64,000 nucleotides of DNA from Lutjanus erythropterus (taxonomy: Eukaryota > Chordata > Actinopteri > Lutjaniformes > Lutjanidae), in the NCBI GenBank assembly GCA_020091685.1, contig CM034603.1, positions 19,982,715 through 20,046,714 on the forward strand, in the 5' to 3' direction. Made by a program: the position numbers and the translations under genes. Under the pieces are notes generated by a model. The model made no database searches. It was not told the DNA's origin and was given only the letters and a program-made list of their open reading frames with translations. Position 1 is the stretch's first letter. Each line of letters starts with the position of its first letter. Of the stretch, positions 11,740-24,595 are shown piece by piece.

Positions 11740-12340
11740 CTTATTTCCCTGCTACTCGTTGAAAATCAAAAACAACGAGCACTCTCCATTACACTCTGCT
11801 GCTGACAACTGGCGGGGCACGCTCTCTAAGGGGAACAGCAGAGCGTGCCGCCGAATGCATGAGACAAATCATTTTTATCTGGGACCCTGGCGGGTATTGA
11901 CAAACCGGGGGTGCATTTAGATAGCCCAATTAAAATGGGGAAATGAAGCAACATTGAGGCACTTTACAGCGCCGTGCCCCCTCTCCACCCTCTGGCCCCC
12001 TGCGCTCCCTGAACCTCTCCAGAGACTGACATCCTTGCATACTGCTCTCAGTGAGGGGTACGGGGGTGGCAATGAAAGCAAAGAAGCGGGTGGCTCAGAA
12101 AAGTCGCTTTGAGGTGAAATATGCCGTACGGCAGGAGGTAATGTTTGTGAGAGGCGAGTGACGTAGCGTTGTCTTTATTGTTTCATCTTGCATACGTAAT
12201 TTCTGCACAGCTCTCTTGGGGAGTCGCTGTTTGAGCACTGAGGAGATTCCCAATGGGTGGCAAGGCATACAGCAGGGTCAAGAACAGCGTGCAAGACAAG
12301 CGACTCAATGCAACTCTGTGCAACTTCAAAGGGTAAGTTG
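11740..12340. promoter_or_regulatory. candidate conserved non-coding element cluster
   Basis: This is the most enhancer-like block in the left half. Composition is balanced, there are no repeats, CpG is locally higher than nearby, and compact AT cores sit in G+C-rich context: CAAATCATTTTTATCTGGG, TTAGATAGCCCAATTAAAATG, CTTTATTGTTTCATCTTGCA. No frame longer than about 65 codons crosses it and no splice pattern fits. Developmental enhancers in fish introns often have this texture, but conservation was not tested. Confidence 0.3.
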
Positions 12341-14353
12341 GCAATCAATGATATGGATGTTGGCTCCATTTATCCAAACGTGTCTTAGCGGGTGACCTTC
12401 AATGTCATCCACTCCCTACTCCAAAGCCTGCATGGTTCAATTCACTTCTTTTCTCAACTGAATACGTCTCCCTCTGGTCTAATTTTCAGACCTTTATTTG
12501 TCTTTTTGATCAATGATCATTCCACTGAGATTACTGTCAGGTACACTTTTGGAGCAGATAGCTACTTCAGCACTGACACACAACAAAACTCTCATTCATC
12601 AGTTTCCTTCAAGTATACTGAAAGGTTACGAAACTGGGATATCGCAAGACGTCTCACCTTTTGTGTGTAGGCTGAGAGAGTGTGAGCAAAAGCGGCCTAG
12701 TTCGTTCTGCAATCAAGGAAAAGTCAGCGTGGAGAAAGAGAAATGCTGTGCTGTGCTGTGACCAGCTGTTCAGCAGTGTTACATTTCACAAGCTACCGTC
12801 AACAGATCCACAAAGATGCAAGCTGTTTCTACAATGCTTCCCATTCTGTGATGTTATTGTTGAAGAAACTGATAACTGCTTCTTTTATGATGTATTTCTC
12901 CCCGACTGTTTTCAAACCTTGTCTTTATCTCATGTTGAGAACTGTCAGCTATAAACTGTCATTTACATTTGGTCAGTCATCTTAAAAGAATAAAGAAAAC
13001 CACCACCAAACAGCAACATTTGTGTGGAGATTAACAACACAATGCCAAATTCTGCTTTTGTAAGTGTCTTAGTGTGCATTTTTCTTCTGAAGCAGATATT
13101 CCCACAGAGATGAAAAATCAACGAAGATATGACCTCGAAACCAGCATTAAAACAAGAACAAATTTTTCACACAAACATCAAATGTTTTAAGGATAGGTCT
13201 AGGAAGCAATCCAAACAGGGGCCAATACTTTCTGCAGCACCTTGGATGGAGTAAGCTTGCAGTGTGCTGAGCAGACTTTGATAAATCTGAAAAACTTTCA
13301 GTGAGAGGTTCCTAATAAAAGCCCCACGGAGCAGTCTCTCCCAACCTGAGGAGGCTACACTTTGTCTCTGACAAGACAGCCTTCCAGATGCTTTCCCTCA
13401 ATAAATTTCTGCCTCACACAGAGGATAAGGTGCTAGCGCTCAAGAAGATAAGTGGCCTGACTGGCTACAGTGAAATGTGTCAAATGCTTTTCAAACACAG
13501 TCTAAGCTTCGTGAATGTTCTATGTCAATATGTCCAACAACACAAAAACAACCACATATGAGTCTGTGAAATGTTTCTCTGGATATGTTTTCCACAGTGG
13601 TGTCCTCGTAAAAGCATTTTATTCTAATAATTTCCCATTGGCATGCAGGAAAAACAACTTGGACACAAAGGGATGCAGTCAAAAACACAAATCAAGTTCA
13701 GCATTGTTAATAGCTCTCATTAGGGAATCTCCCCAAGCTTTGCACCAGAGTGCATCACTTTGCAGGAATCAAAAGGAGGGGGATATGAAATTATTCCCTC
13801 TGTTGGAGAAAGATGCTTCCACTGCTAAAAGGAAATAAACCACAAATTATGAGCTAGCCTCTCTCATGAAAAAACAATAATGGTTTGAGCACTAATGACT
13901 TAGGATATATAAAGAAATAGTAGTAGGAGCTTGAAAAACATTTAATAATTATGTTACTATACTTACAAACTCAATATTATAAACATATATCCAATACACA
14001 TTATAAAACTGATGATATAGCAAAACTGGTATTTCTAACAACATAAGACTTACTTTAATTTGTTGACTATAGCAGCTGTATGTTGGCATTAGAGTACACC
14101 ATGGTATGAAAATTGATGATTATCATATCATGTACACATGCTTATCTATGGTACTGATTTCTACTGTATTAGTGATATTTAAATACCAATATTTAAATAT
14201 ATTAAATTAAATCAAATTTCTGCCTGCCTGTCTGTCTGTCAGGACAAATTTGTTGTGTGAAATTATAAATAAATGTATTTGTTCAACCCTGTTTTCGTTC
14301 CTAAGGGTCACTGCAGTGATAAAAATAATTGTGCAATACCGCATACCATGATC
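12341..14353. other. non-coding stretch, no gene seen
   Basis: Several overlapping plus-strand frames of 80-107 codons (12392-12985, 13515-13838) show no domain, no shared frame and no convincing splice sites. No repeat ends identified. Confidence 0.35.
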
Positions 14354-14572
14354 AGAGCTGCAATGATTACTCAATTATGAATCAATTATTTAATTACTTG
14401 CCAACTATTTTACTAATCGATCCATTTGTTTGAGGTATTTTTTAAGGAAAAAAATGTCAAAATTCTCTGGTTGTGAATATTTTCTGTCAACTGTCTGTTC
14501 AACTAGTCAATTAATCTAGAAAATAATCAAAAGATTAATCAAGAATGAAAATAATTGTTAGCTGCAGCCCTA
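14354..14572 (-). mobile_element. hAT-like non-autonomous element, internally deleted
   Basis: The left edge AGAGCTGCAATGATTA and right edge AATAATTGTTAGCTGCAGCCCTAA are an imperfect inverted pair. Inside are the ATTAATC-rich arms and an AAAATGTCAAAATTCTCTGG segment, in reverse orientation relative to the copy at 24273-24595. Confidence 0.7.
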
Positions 14573-14768
14573 ACCATGAACCTTTGTCCCCTTATATAGT
14601 GACTAAATGTTTAAGTTTAAATATAACCAATACAGACTGAGATGCTTCACATTCATAAATTAAGGTCATTAGTTATGTTCTTTCAAATGTTTGGAACAAA
14701 CCTAAAAATATACTGCACACAACAACCCTCCTATTTGTCCCAAACACAGACAAGAACATGCACAAGTA

Positions 14769-14770
<2 letters not shown>

Positions 14771-14801
<31 letters not shown>

Positions 14802-14816
14802 GCACACACACACACC
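14771..14816. repeat. (CA)n microsatellite
   Basis: About 46 bp of CA units interrupted once by TACG. It accounts for the His/Thr-rich and Val/Cys-rich frames on either strand. Confidence 0.95.
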
Positions 14817-15785
14817 ATTTGAACAGATGAAAAGCCTGCCAAATAAAAGAGTAATCCATCACTCATGCCATTTTGCATTTGCAGGGTCCCTCTCTTCAAC
14901 AATGGCTTGACTGACAGTGAAAGATAAGGGCTTTCTGTTGACCAAAACAGTGAACACATCAAAGTAAAACTAAAATGATATGTTTTTGGGTTGTTTTTTT
15001 TTTTTTTGCGGAAATCAGCTTCAAATGATGATTGTCCTGTAAGTGGTTTATATGGTGGTTTTGAATACATTCAACAAATAACTAAATAACTGACCAAAGC
15101 TTAACAGTAAACTGAGCCTACCACAATTTTACAGGAAATCTTAGTGCTTTTCTCTCCATTAACCATTCATTGCGGCGCGTAACAAATGGACTTCAAGTGA
15201 CTTGACTAGAAAGCTACCCCAAAATAATTAAGGAAATGAAATATTCAACATAAAACTTCTTATTATAGCATCAGTGCCTCATAAATTTATAGAGAAGAAA
15301 TGAGTGGATTAATCTGAGTGCTAATGGAGAAGAAAGCCAGTCATTTCCCTTTCCTCCCATCCAACATCATTTAGCCTTTTAAGAGTTACACCTTCTATTA
15401 CTTATCTCTGGGATTTCTGGCACATGGCAGATCAGGCAAAGTGGGTTCAGGGCATCTCTGTCTCTATCATTATAAAAGAGGAATCTGTGGCTAAAGGAGC
15501 AAGCTAATAATGACAAAGATCTGAGCTTAAGTGCTCCAGGGGAAAAGTACAATTTTTCAAATAGTCCAGAGCCCTCTGTGCCTTTCTTACCTCTTTATGG
15601 GGAAAAATAGAAGTGCTAAAGTGCAGAGCTCTTAGAGAGGGGAACAAAAAAGGAAAAAAAAAAGAAAACACTGTACTTCAGATGCAACATACCTGCAAAA
15701 ACCTCCACTTGGGAAAATATCTGCACATCCCAAACTTACTTCAGACAGGAAAAAAAATTCTAACCATCGAGCTCCACACCTAAAT

Positions 15786-15788
<3 letters not shown>
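14817..15788. other. non-coding stretch, possible conserved block at 15340-15560
   Basis: No gene. A poly(T) tract lies at about 14995-15007. The segment 15340-15560 has balanced composition with compact AT cores (AAGCTAATAATGACAAAG), resembling a regulatory element, but this is impression only. Confidence 0.25.

Positions 15789-15820
<32 letters not shown>
15789..15820. repeat. (CA)n microsatellite
   Basis: A pure run of 16 CA units. Confidence 0.97.
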
Positions 15821-15822
<2 letters not shown>

Positions 15823-15960
15823 GACTTCCATTCTAAATATACCTAAAGCATTTCCATCAACTAATATTTGATAGGTTTTATCATTTCATTTGCAAAATTG
15901 TAACTGTATCAAAAAACTGAGAAAGCGTCTCCACAGAATGTCTTCCTTATATTTTTCCCT

Positions 15961-16000
15961 TCTCTTGCCTAGAGCACACTTCTCTTGCCTAAAGCACATT
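15961..16000. repeat. 20-bp tandem duplication
   Basis: Two adjacent copies of TCTCTTGCCTARAGCACAYT at 15961-15980 and 15981-16000 differ at two bases. Confidence 0.85.
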
Positions 16001-16469
16001 GTCTAAGCTTACTAAGACCTCTGGGACTTTTGACAGTCAAGTCAGGCCAACTGTCAGGGCGCTGAGATGTCAAGGATGTGATCAGCAACACAAAGCAAAA
16101 ATGAAAAGCTTAATCTCCTGTTTAAAATCAAAAAGCAAGAGTTTTTGTAAATTGCAGATATTCTTTAAACTATCTATTCGCTCATACATAATCTTTTTGT
16201 CTCCAAAGAAACAGTAGCATAGCTGTTGCACAGGCATCCTTTGACTATGAGTGTAATAAAGTTGGCTATTATAATAATGGAATATGTAATACAAAAAACA
16301 GTAGATACAATACCCTTTAAATGAAGTCAGTCAGAAACACGATTTCAGTTAATGGTAACTACTGAGGATTAAAATGTCATTCATATGCACTACAAAAAAA
16401 ACATTTTATGCGTTTTTCTTGATGAACTTAAGCAAAAGTTATATACTATATCTCAAACTAAACCCTGTC

Positions 16470-17585
16470 ACACATGCACTACAACTCTGCACTTAGACAA
16501 TACCCAGAGGAGCTGTATGTGTGAACGCAGTTGTCTGCACAAGTTGCCCCGGAGTTCACCCTGCAAGCTCTCTGGTCCAAAGTCCGAGTGAGCCACATGT
16601 GTGAATAGAGCAACTCATTGTCTGAAGCAAGCAAGTGGGCGTGTTAATGACGTTGAACAGTGTGTCACTGCTTCAAACACTCTTCATCTTGACTGAATAT
16701 TGCTTTACACTCTTTCACTGATCATCTCGCTTGTCAAACTACTTCTTGTCTTGTTGCCTTGTTTTTTGCCTCACGTTTTAATGTCTATTGTTTTACTAAA
16801 TCTTATAAGGCCTTGGGGCTTCATTCATAAGCAACGCAATTACTACAAGTCCATCATCATTGAACAGACATAGGTGTGACGTGGACACTGAGAAGAATTT
16901 TTTTTCAACTGCTCAGTTTTTTTCCCCAAGCATTATGATGTTGATTTTTGCGTTAGTTTTTGTTATATTGACAAAGTTGAAGTTGTTGTGAATATTCTGG
17001 ATCTAAAAACTAAGGTTTTTGACTCATGCATTGAACTATATATTTTGTATTTTTGTTACAATCACTTCACATTCACAGCATGCATCACTCATTCATTCCT
17101 TATCCACCCTGCTGCAACCCAAGCCCTTGAAGTAAGCCAACTCAGCAAATATGTGACTACAGACAGCAGTTGTGTGGGTATTATTTGGAAGCATGTTAAA
17201 TCAAGACTGTCCATTAAGCATAACTATAAAGCCATGATGATGCCTTTCTTCATCATCTATGAAACACCTGATTTTTACATTGTCAGAGACAGTAAGTGTG
17301 CGCCCAGTTATTAAATCCCATTGCACCATGAAGGGCCTCTCTTGTGGGGCAGGCAGACTGGAGTCATACTGCCCTCTGTGTCTCTTAGCCTTCTCTGCTT
17401 CCATCACAGCACCCTTGCTGCCACCCCTCACCTAAACCATACAGAGTATTTCCAGCGTGTGAGCACACATCTGACACTGACAATCCCCTGTTGTGTGCTT
17501 CAAGTGTGAAAATGCAAATTTGGAGAATGCCCCGAGCCTAATTCTCAGGACATTGTTTTCAGGAGTTCATATGTGAGAACAGCTT
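16470..17585. mobile_element. probable diverged DNA-transposon remnant (boundaries uncertain)
   Basis: The left part (16470-16640) contains TGTGTGAACGCAGTTGTCTG, AAGTTGCCCCGGAGTTCACC and CACATGTGTGAATAGAGCAA. The right part (17470-17585) contains GAATGCCCCGAGCCTAATTC and CAGGAGTTCATATGTGAGAA. The repeated theme of a G+C-rich core followed by TGTGTGAA on one side and TTCA(T)ATGTGAGAA on the other resembles paired ends of a fish DNA transposon. Exact tips and target duplication were not found. The 108-codon frame at 16988-17314 lies between and shows no transposase motif. Confidence 0.35.
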
Positions 17586-18613
17586 AAATGTGATAAATTT
17601 GCTGTTATCATGGCTGTTTGCACTGGGTGCAGCAATGGGATAAACATTCCTAGCGTTACCAAATTCCATTTAGGCTCCCAACTGTCTGACCCAGTAGCAT
17701 GGCATGGCATTAACAGGGCCACCATGTTGGTGACACTGAAGCACCCAACAATCCCAACCTCCAACAGTAATCAAGTATTTCAGGCGAAGGTCAAAGTCAT
17801 TCTGTAGGTCGTATTGTGGGTATTGCTATCCAGTAAACACAGCATGCCATCATGATTGCAGATCAGACTTTAAGAGGTGCTGCATGGTTTAAAGTTAGAC
17901 TGTCAAAAAAGGTACGGCCCCTGTTCGTTCCACAAGTCGATCTCTCTGCTCTGAGCCGTGCAGCTGATCCCATCGGACAGCCCCAAACTGAAATGTTAGG
18001 TGAACCGTGATGTAATTTCCTCCAGCATCTCCTGATGCGTTTCGCCTGGTGTTCGCCTATGAAGAGGCTTCCCGCTAGGAAAATGTTCAGATCACTTCTG
18101 ATCTCTGTAATGAGTTTTGCCACTCCAGTTATATCTCTGACAATATTAGGAACAGCACTGCAGTGGACAAATGCCACCTCTCTGTCACGGTGTATGAATG
18201 GCCCCGGTTACACTTGTCTTTTTAATGTGACCTTTGGGTTTGGATGTGGCAAAGGTGAAACACATGTGACCATGCTGATGCTTCCACATCTGACACTTAA
18301 ATGTGAACTCTGTGTATGTGATTAGATCTGTCTTTTTTGCATGATATTCTTTCTATGAATATTTGCAACATCTACACTGTGGCCAGTATTATGTTCGGCT
18401 GTAACAGGAATATAAGCTAGGCTACTGCACAATGTTGAATTTTAGCCTGGATCTCACATTTCAGGTTTATCTGACAGTTATGCAACTTTTTTTGATCATT
18501 TTGATTGAAAATACTGGTGTAACCACAACAAAAGAGTGCTGTCTGTAACTGCTATCTTATAACAGACAGACAGTTGGCCAGCAAGGTTACAACTACAGGA
18601 AGACTATAAAATA
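17586..18613. other. non-coding stretch, no gene recognised
   Basis: Antisense open frames overlap here (17863-18177 minus, 104 codons; 18035-18325 plus, 96 codons). Neither has a recognised domain and the two interleave, as chance frames do. The composition is more balanced than the flanks, so a decayed repeat or a conserved block is possible. Confidence 0.3.
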
Positions 18614-18915
18614 GTAAAGCTGCCATGATTAATCAATTATTAATTGACTATTAAATTATTGTCAACTATTCTGATGATTGATTAATCGTTTAGAGTCATA
18701 TTTTAATAATACACATCCAAATTCTCTGATTTCAGCTGATCAAATGTAAATATTTTATGGTTTCTTTACTCCTCTATGACAGTAAACAATATTTTCGGGT
18801 CGTGACAAAACAAGACTTTTGAGGACATCATCTTGATCTTTGGGAAATAGTCAACAACATTTTTAAAGTTTCCAAAGGTCTTTAAGTATAAAATAATATA
18901 ATTCAATCAAATACA
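18614..18915 (-). mobile_element. hAT-like non-autonomous element
   Basis: It starts TAAAGCTGCCATGATTAATC and contains ATGGTTTCTTTACTCCTC, ACAAAACAAGACTTTTGAGG and CATCATCTTGATCTTTGGG. These are the reverse complement of the central landmarks of the copy at 24273-24595. The distal tip is not clear. Confidence 0.7.
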
Positions 18916-20844
18916 ACATCCCTGCAATAAATGCTGCTATTGTGTTACTTTGTCTTTTTCAGTAGGATAAATAAAGTGAATATCCTTCAGTATTAATTTA
19001 AAAAACACGGCAGACAGAGCCTTGAAAACCACAACTAAGATGGAGCATTATAACCTTCACACACAGACTGTATTTATTGCAGGGCTATTGTACAGATTCA
19101 ATTACACTGCGCAGGTGGTAATGTTATTGTGTCCACCCCCTGTACATTACTATGGTGATAAAAACTTATTCTTAGGGAAAATAACTCCACTGGAAACCCT
19201 ACGCCTAATTTTCCTGGGGAGAGGTTTAGAAATTGTGTCACCAGATGGCCAATACTTGTGGGCGGACAAGCCACCGTGGCAGCAAAATATGTTCACCGCT
19301 GAATTAAACTAACCTTGTGTCCCTTACGTGACTATGCAAATTAGTCTGTATGTCAAATACCCTAAACTAAATTGCCAATTTAAATCAAGTAGCTAAACAG
19401 TAACTAAATAATACAAATGGGGGAATGAGAACAGTCTCTAGGGCAAAATATGACTCAAGTTTCAGTAGCAAGTTGGTCAGCCACATCAAATTTGAACAAT
19501 TTAAACTGTCACATTAGATTAATACATTTATTTAAAGAGCCAACATATTTTCCCTTCAGTCTGCCATTTGATAGCAAACATCATTGTTATATATACATCA
19601 TTAAGTTAGGGATTTTCCTATGTGTGCATTTTTTGATCTTCTGTATACAGCTTAGTAACTAAAAAAACCAAAAACCTTTTTCTTAATATGCTGACAGACA
19701 CAAAATCCTGGATAAAATAACACACCGGCTTCCATTTGCAAGTGCAAACAGGCCAGTAAATCCAATCAATACACATTATTGGCTCAGTGAGGGCCAGGAT
19801 TTGTAAGAAAACAGAGATCCAGAGCAAGGGGAAATCCTTTGAACTCCTTAACTTGAGATCTGAATGAACATTTCCTGTTAACTCTATGGCAAACCTTTTA
19901 TTCATTATGTCAAAATGAGACCACACTATAATTTCCAAACGTACAGCTTAAATGGCATCAGCTTTCCACAGGCGCAGCAGCACCCCAGTTAAGATGAAAA
20001 TAATCAGAGCAGACAAGAAATTACAAAAACATGCTGTGACCTTTCAAGTCTGAAGGGGAAAGGCTGTATACATTTACAAAATGTGAAGGGACAGTAAAAA
20101 AAATTCCCATCACAGAAATTGGAGTGTGACTAATGGTTAGTGAAAGAGCTGGTCTCTAACCTGAACTCTAAAATAATCTTGCTCAAGTCTCCATGGCCAC
20201 TTTGGGGGAACAGTGGGGGGTTTGACAAGGGGAATGGAGGACCACCTGCACACCCAGCGGAGGCAGCTCTGTACTGGCACCACCATTTGTTACGCTCTGG
20301 ATTCCCATCACTTCAGAGCGAGGTTGGCTGGGAAATCCATCTACTGGTGTCAAGTTTATCAAACTTCTATGCAAACGGCAAGTGGTGGAAAGAGGCAGAA
20401 GGATCTCGGAGGACAGAGATATCTTCACTTAAGGTGCAGGAAATCCAGTGTATCAAAGAATGCAGGCTCACCTTACTCTGAGCTTGTCTATTCTATGTTA
20501 ATTTAAAATACTGAATATCATAACAGAATTTTAGGACATTGTGAAGCCTAAGATGCAAGCCTCCATATTAAAATTATTAGTAGCAACATTATATGCATGC
20601 AAACCAGCCTCAGCAAGCTTAGTGTCAGCCCTAAATTTAATGGGCACTTGACAAACAGTGAAAGCTGCTAACAGAGGTATTATATGCTGTATATTAGAGG
20701 GCAGCTTTAGCCAAGTCTGGTTTTAATGCCACTGGGAAAGTCTGTGGTGTGGAGAAACGGCTTTAACCACGAACAGTATCATCTGAACTAGTTAGCGGTC
20801 AAGTGAAATACTACGATCCCAGATCCTGCTGTTATGCGATTGTG
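18916..20844. other. non-coding stretch, possible conserved block at 20140-20480
   Basis: No gene. Frames at 19022-19312 and 20140-20481 (up to 113 codons) have no known motif. The segment 20140-20480 is G+C-balanced and repeat-free, with open frames on both strands caused by low stop density. It might be conserved regulatory sequence. Confidence 0.28.
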
Positions 20845-21110
20845 GAGCTGCAACTAATGATTATTTTCATTATTGATAATCCATCAGCTATTTCCACAAT
20901 TAATCAATTAGTCTATAAAATGTAAAAAAAAAAAAAAACTGAAAAAAGCTCAACCAATAGTGCAAAATCTAAAGTACATGTATGAAGCTGGGACCAGCAT
21001 ATGATTGACATTCTTGTTTGAAAAATGACTGAAAGGAATAATCACTTATCAAAACAGTTGCTGATTAATTTTATTTTGATCAACTAATCAATTAATTGAT
21101 TAAACATATT
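20845..21110 (+). mobile_element. hAT-like non-autonomous element, diverged
   Basis: It starts GAGCTGCAACTAATGATTAT, then TTTCATTATTGATAATCC and TCTATAAAATGT, a poly(A) expansion, and a right arm CAACTAATCAATTAATTG. Landmark order matches 24273-24595 in forward orientation. The right tip is degraded. Confidence 0.7.
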
Positions 21111-21149
21111 TTAAGCTGAAAAAGAAAAAAGAGCCCAGCTATCATATTT

Positions 21150-22466
21150 AGGGTCCAAGCACCTCCGGTGCAAGGACCCTATTGAATCACGAAATTGCTA
21201 TAACTTTAGCATAAATGGTCCAATCTGCACCAAACATCACATGTTTCACATCAGTCCTGCCCTGAACACATCAACAGGACAATATTCCGTGATAGTCAAA
21301 GCAACACCTCCAGGCAACAGGAAATGACATTTTTTACACTTTGAGGTGCTGCTCCCAGCACGTTGACCATCTCTTCAAATAAACAAACTAAGGCTTGCAT
21401 GTGTTCCTAGTTTGCAAATCTGCTTGTCAGCATTGTCCTTTTAACAGTTTCTTTGCTCAGGCGGTGTTGACTTGAGCTTCTCTTGAGCTGCCAGGTGACA
21501 TGCTGCATCATTGTAGGTCATTGCCCTCTTGCATTATTTTCACTCAGCCTTAATCTTTTCTGTGATCTTCTTGCCCTCTTCATTTTTGAACACAGGGGGC
21601 CCTATCTTATGTTGATCTAAAGCACAAGTGGGAAGCACAAGGCGCAATGGATTTAATTTATTCAAAGTGTGTCAAAATCCACTTTTGCCGTCTTGCGCCA
21701 GGGGTGCAGGGGTATCCTGCCCTGTCCTGCCCCTTGTGCCACCAGCACACAGTGGGATACACCTATCAGGTGTACCCAAGTGCCCTCATTAATTCACCAG
21801 CGAGTTTAGGCCGAACATGCAATAAGCAGAGAGTGGGCTCTCATCACCTTTAAAAAGCAGGTGCGCCAGGAGCGCAAGCAATGGCAGCATGATGGCAGAT
21901 TTATCGGGAGGAAACAAAATGACAAGATTTTCAAAGCGAGGAAAAGATCTCCTGGTTCGAGGAGTGAAAGCGCAAGAGCGCACAGTATCTCATCCTCATC
22001 TCCTCCTCCATCCTGCTAACACTACTGCTCTTTAAAAATGGCATTGCGATTCACTTTTCATCTCAACCGATTTGAGTCGTCACACATTTGTTTTGATTTT
22101 CATTACATCTTTACTACTTTGTGATCAAAAGTTATTAAAAGAGGTCAGCGATGAATGGCGTGGCTGTGGCGTGGTGTTGAATTTTGATGTCTTGCCATGA
22201 AACATGAAATTGCTATAACTTTGGGGTAAATGATCTGATGTGCACAAAACTTGACATGTTTGATAACAATTGCACCCTGAGCACATCATAGCACCACCTA
22301 GTGGCGACAGGAAGTGACATCAAATTCCTTCCTACGGTGTCTAATGCATGTGAAAATTCAGTGCCTCATGGACCAATCAGCGTCCTGCTACATGGTTGCA
22401 GCTGACACAGGACCCAAATGGCATGGGGGGGCGAGGGCCCATTCAATGCTGCTTGCAGCTTTAATT
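21150..22466 (+). mobile_element. hairpin-capped interspersed repeat (GGGTCCAAGC... / ...CTGCTTGCAG type)
   Basis: The 5' end (21150-21180) is a perfect 31-base hairpin: AGGGTCC pairs with GGACCCT, and inside it GCACC pairs with GGTGC. CCCTATTG overlaps and follows its 3' edge. The 3' end carries GCTGCTTGCAGC (22448-22459), a second hairpin, followed by TTTAATT. Inside, the phrase GAAATTGCTATAACTTT occurs twice, at 21191 and 22206. A segment resembling another transposon (21598-22030) lies between the two copies. It shares both terminal structures with the larger repeat at 28871-30684. No coding capacity. I recall such sequences as abundant in percomorph fish, but their class is uncertain. 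Confidence 0.62.
21598..22030 (+). mobile_element. probable Harbinger-like fragment nested in the hairpin-capped repeat
   Basis: It starts GGGCCCTATCTTATGTTG and carries AAGGCGCAATGG, TCTTGCGCCAGGGG and GTGCGCCAGGAGCGCAAG. GGGCCCTATCTT ends plus many GCGCAA words are a pattern I associate with fish PIF/Harbinger-type non-autonomous elements. The matching right tip is not visible, so it may be truncated. It lies between two similar phrases of the enclosing repeat, which fits insertion into it. Confidence 0.42.
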
Positions 22467-24146
22467 GTACTTGAAACTTGATGTTAGGTGTCACAATTCA
22501 ATCAAGATCCCAACTTCCAGGTGTACTTCCAGCTGAAGCCAACAAAGATTCAATTATGTGAATCTCATGAAAGGTTACAAAATGGGGGCAACAGAGGTTT
22601 TCGTACTTATAGAGACAGACGTCCCTTAGGCCTATCCTTTCTACATGGTTCTCTGCATCAATAATACAGACTGACATGCACAAGATACTCTCAAGGAGAG
22701 CCAGTCAGTTTGCCTCACCGCAGTGCTTGCCGTGAAATAAACAAATGAGAACTGACAATCCTTGTGATAGTCCATACATCCTCATGAATAGGATGCATCC
22801 TTGTCTACTTTGTCCAGCCTCTATGGATTTTACACAGAATCCAGGTGACTCTGTTTTCCACAACAGAAGACATCACTAAGACATAAGGAGCACCACCCCA
22901 AACATTTAAAAATAGGTCAGAGTTAATTGAAGGTTCCCTGTAAAATCTGAAAAAAGAGGTGAAGTGACAGTGTGTGAGCAGGGTAAATGGCTATGAAATA
23001 CAGATCAGATGTAGTGATGCATCTGGGAACGGCACTACTGAGATCGCAAACTAGCAAAATGTCTGTCAGGAGTTGAAGCAGACCTGGAAGAGCGTAGAAA
23101 TTGTATTAGTTGCAATAATGTTTAGCTCCCAGTGGGATTTCATAACAGAAGCGTGGGAAAGAACAAAAATGTGCTACAAATGCATCTAACTGTACCGATA
23201 ATCAAATCTGTATGAGCTTTTCCCCCTAGAAAGTTTAAACACAATCCTGGAATCAGGAGACACTGTTGACATCTTTTAAAGTACTTTTGATTAGTTACAG
23301 GTTCTTCTGTGGGAGTTGCTGAGGTCAAATGTATTGAAAACATACATATGTGCATTAGAAAGAGCAGATGATTTCAATTATACAAAATTAAACAATTGCA
23401 GAAAGCGGGGGAAATTGTCAGTGTGGGCAAAAACATGTGGGATATAGGTTTCCTTGAGTTCAAACACATTAATTCAAGATTTGTCTTCTCCTGCTGATAT
23501 TCCAACATTTATCCTTGTAAAACTCTGCAGATCATTTCAGTTGAAAGCCTTGCTCTAAATAGCTTCCAATCATTCAACACAGGTGCAAACAGTAACACTC
23601 AATTCAAATAATGGTTGATCCTAATACATTATGAATCACCCACTTAAATAACACCTTAATAAAATACTAGGTTTTGTATTGATCAAAAATATTGTTTGGA
23701 GAGATTTTTAAGGTTTTTCAGAATTTCCAAATAGGATTTTGGAAAACTATGTGACTCCAATTAAAGCTGATCCCCATTACATTTGCAAATTTAGTAGTAG
23801 TAGTAGTATTTTCTTTGATTATAATTATAATACAATTCTCTAATTAATAAGATACAAATAATTTTTTGTTCTAAGTTTAAGTTATATTTCAACAATTCTA
23901 GGAGCACCTTAGTTATGTGAAACATTAATTCATGAAACACAATAAGAGAATGATAAAACAATAAAGCTCTCGCTCAAAACGGCTGCTGTTGTCCATCTGC
24001 CATAATTCAACAAATAGCTTCGCCAAACAAAGCAATGTCAAATGGGGCAAAGTTACTGCCTTCTTAACTAAAAAGGAAGACCAAACCAAACCATGAGTAA
24101 ACCTGTGAGCGCCAGAGAAACACTACACAAATCATAAATTATTGGT
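22467..24146. other. non-coding stretch, no gene seen
   Basis: Anonymous AT-rich sequence with short frames only. A small (TAG)n run lies at about 23793-23808. No repeat ends recognised. Confidence 0.35.
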
Positions 24147-24213
24147 TAATCAGTTTTAGTTAACTGGTTAAATTATTAATCAATTTATAATTGATCATTA
24201 ACATCCCATTTCC
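24147..24213 (-). mobile_element. hAT-like repeat fragment (reverse of 10957-11053 family)
   Basis: ATTGGTTAATCAG through GATCATTAACATCCCA is the reverse complement of the start of the fragment at 10957-11053. Confidence 0.48.
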
Positions 24214-24272
24214 CCATATAACATATACATCATATGGGAAACATCTGGATTGTAGTTCATTTGGGATGTGAG

Positions 24273-24595
24273 TAGGACTGCAACTAACGATTGCTTTCAT
24301 TTTTTATTAGCCGGTCGATTATTTTCTTGATTGACTGATTCGTTGTTTGATCAACAAAATGTCAGAAAAGCATGTAACATGTTGATCAGAGTTTCCTAAA
24401 GCTCAAGATGACATCCTCAAAATGTCTTGTTTTGTCCACAACCTAAAGACACGCAGTTTGTTGTCATAGAAAATAGAAAAGCTGGAATCCAAGAATTTCA
24501 ACTTTTTTTAAGTTACTCAAACCAACTAACTGATTATCAAAACAGATGACAATTCCTTTAATAGTTGACAACTAATCAATTAATTGTTGCAACTC
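24273..24595 (+). mobile_element. hAT-like non-autonomous element, near full length
   Basis: The left tip TAGGACTGCAACTAACGATT and right tip CAATTAATTGTTGCAACTCA are inverted. Internal landmarks in order are AAAATGTCAGAAAAGC, TTTCCTAAAGCTCAAGATGA, ATGTCTTGTTTTGTCC and AAGCTGGAATCCAAG. This is the best-preserved of about eight copies in the window and serves as the reference for the others. About 320 bp, no coding capacity. An exact 8-bp duplication was not found. Confidence 0.78.

Noticed and set aside
14702-15070. 122-codon minus frame
   Set aside because: Held open by the CA microsatellite and a poly(A/T) tract; no motif.
17863-18325. Overlapping antisense frames of 104 and 96 codons
   Set aside because: Neither shows a domain. 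Antisense openness over a balanced-composition segment is expected by chance.
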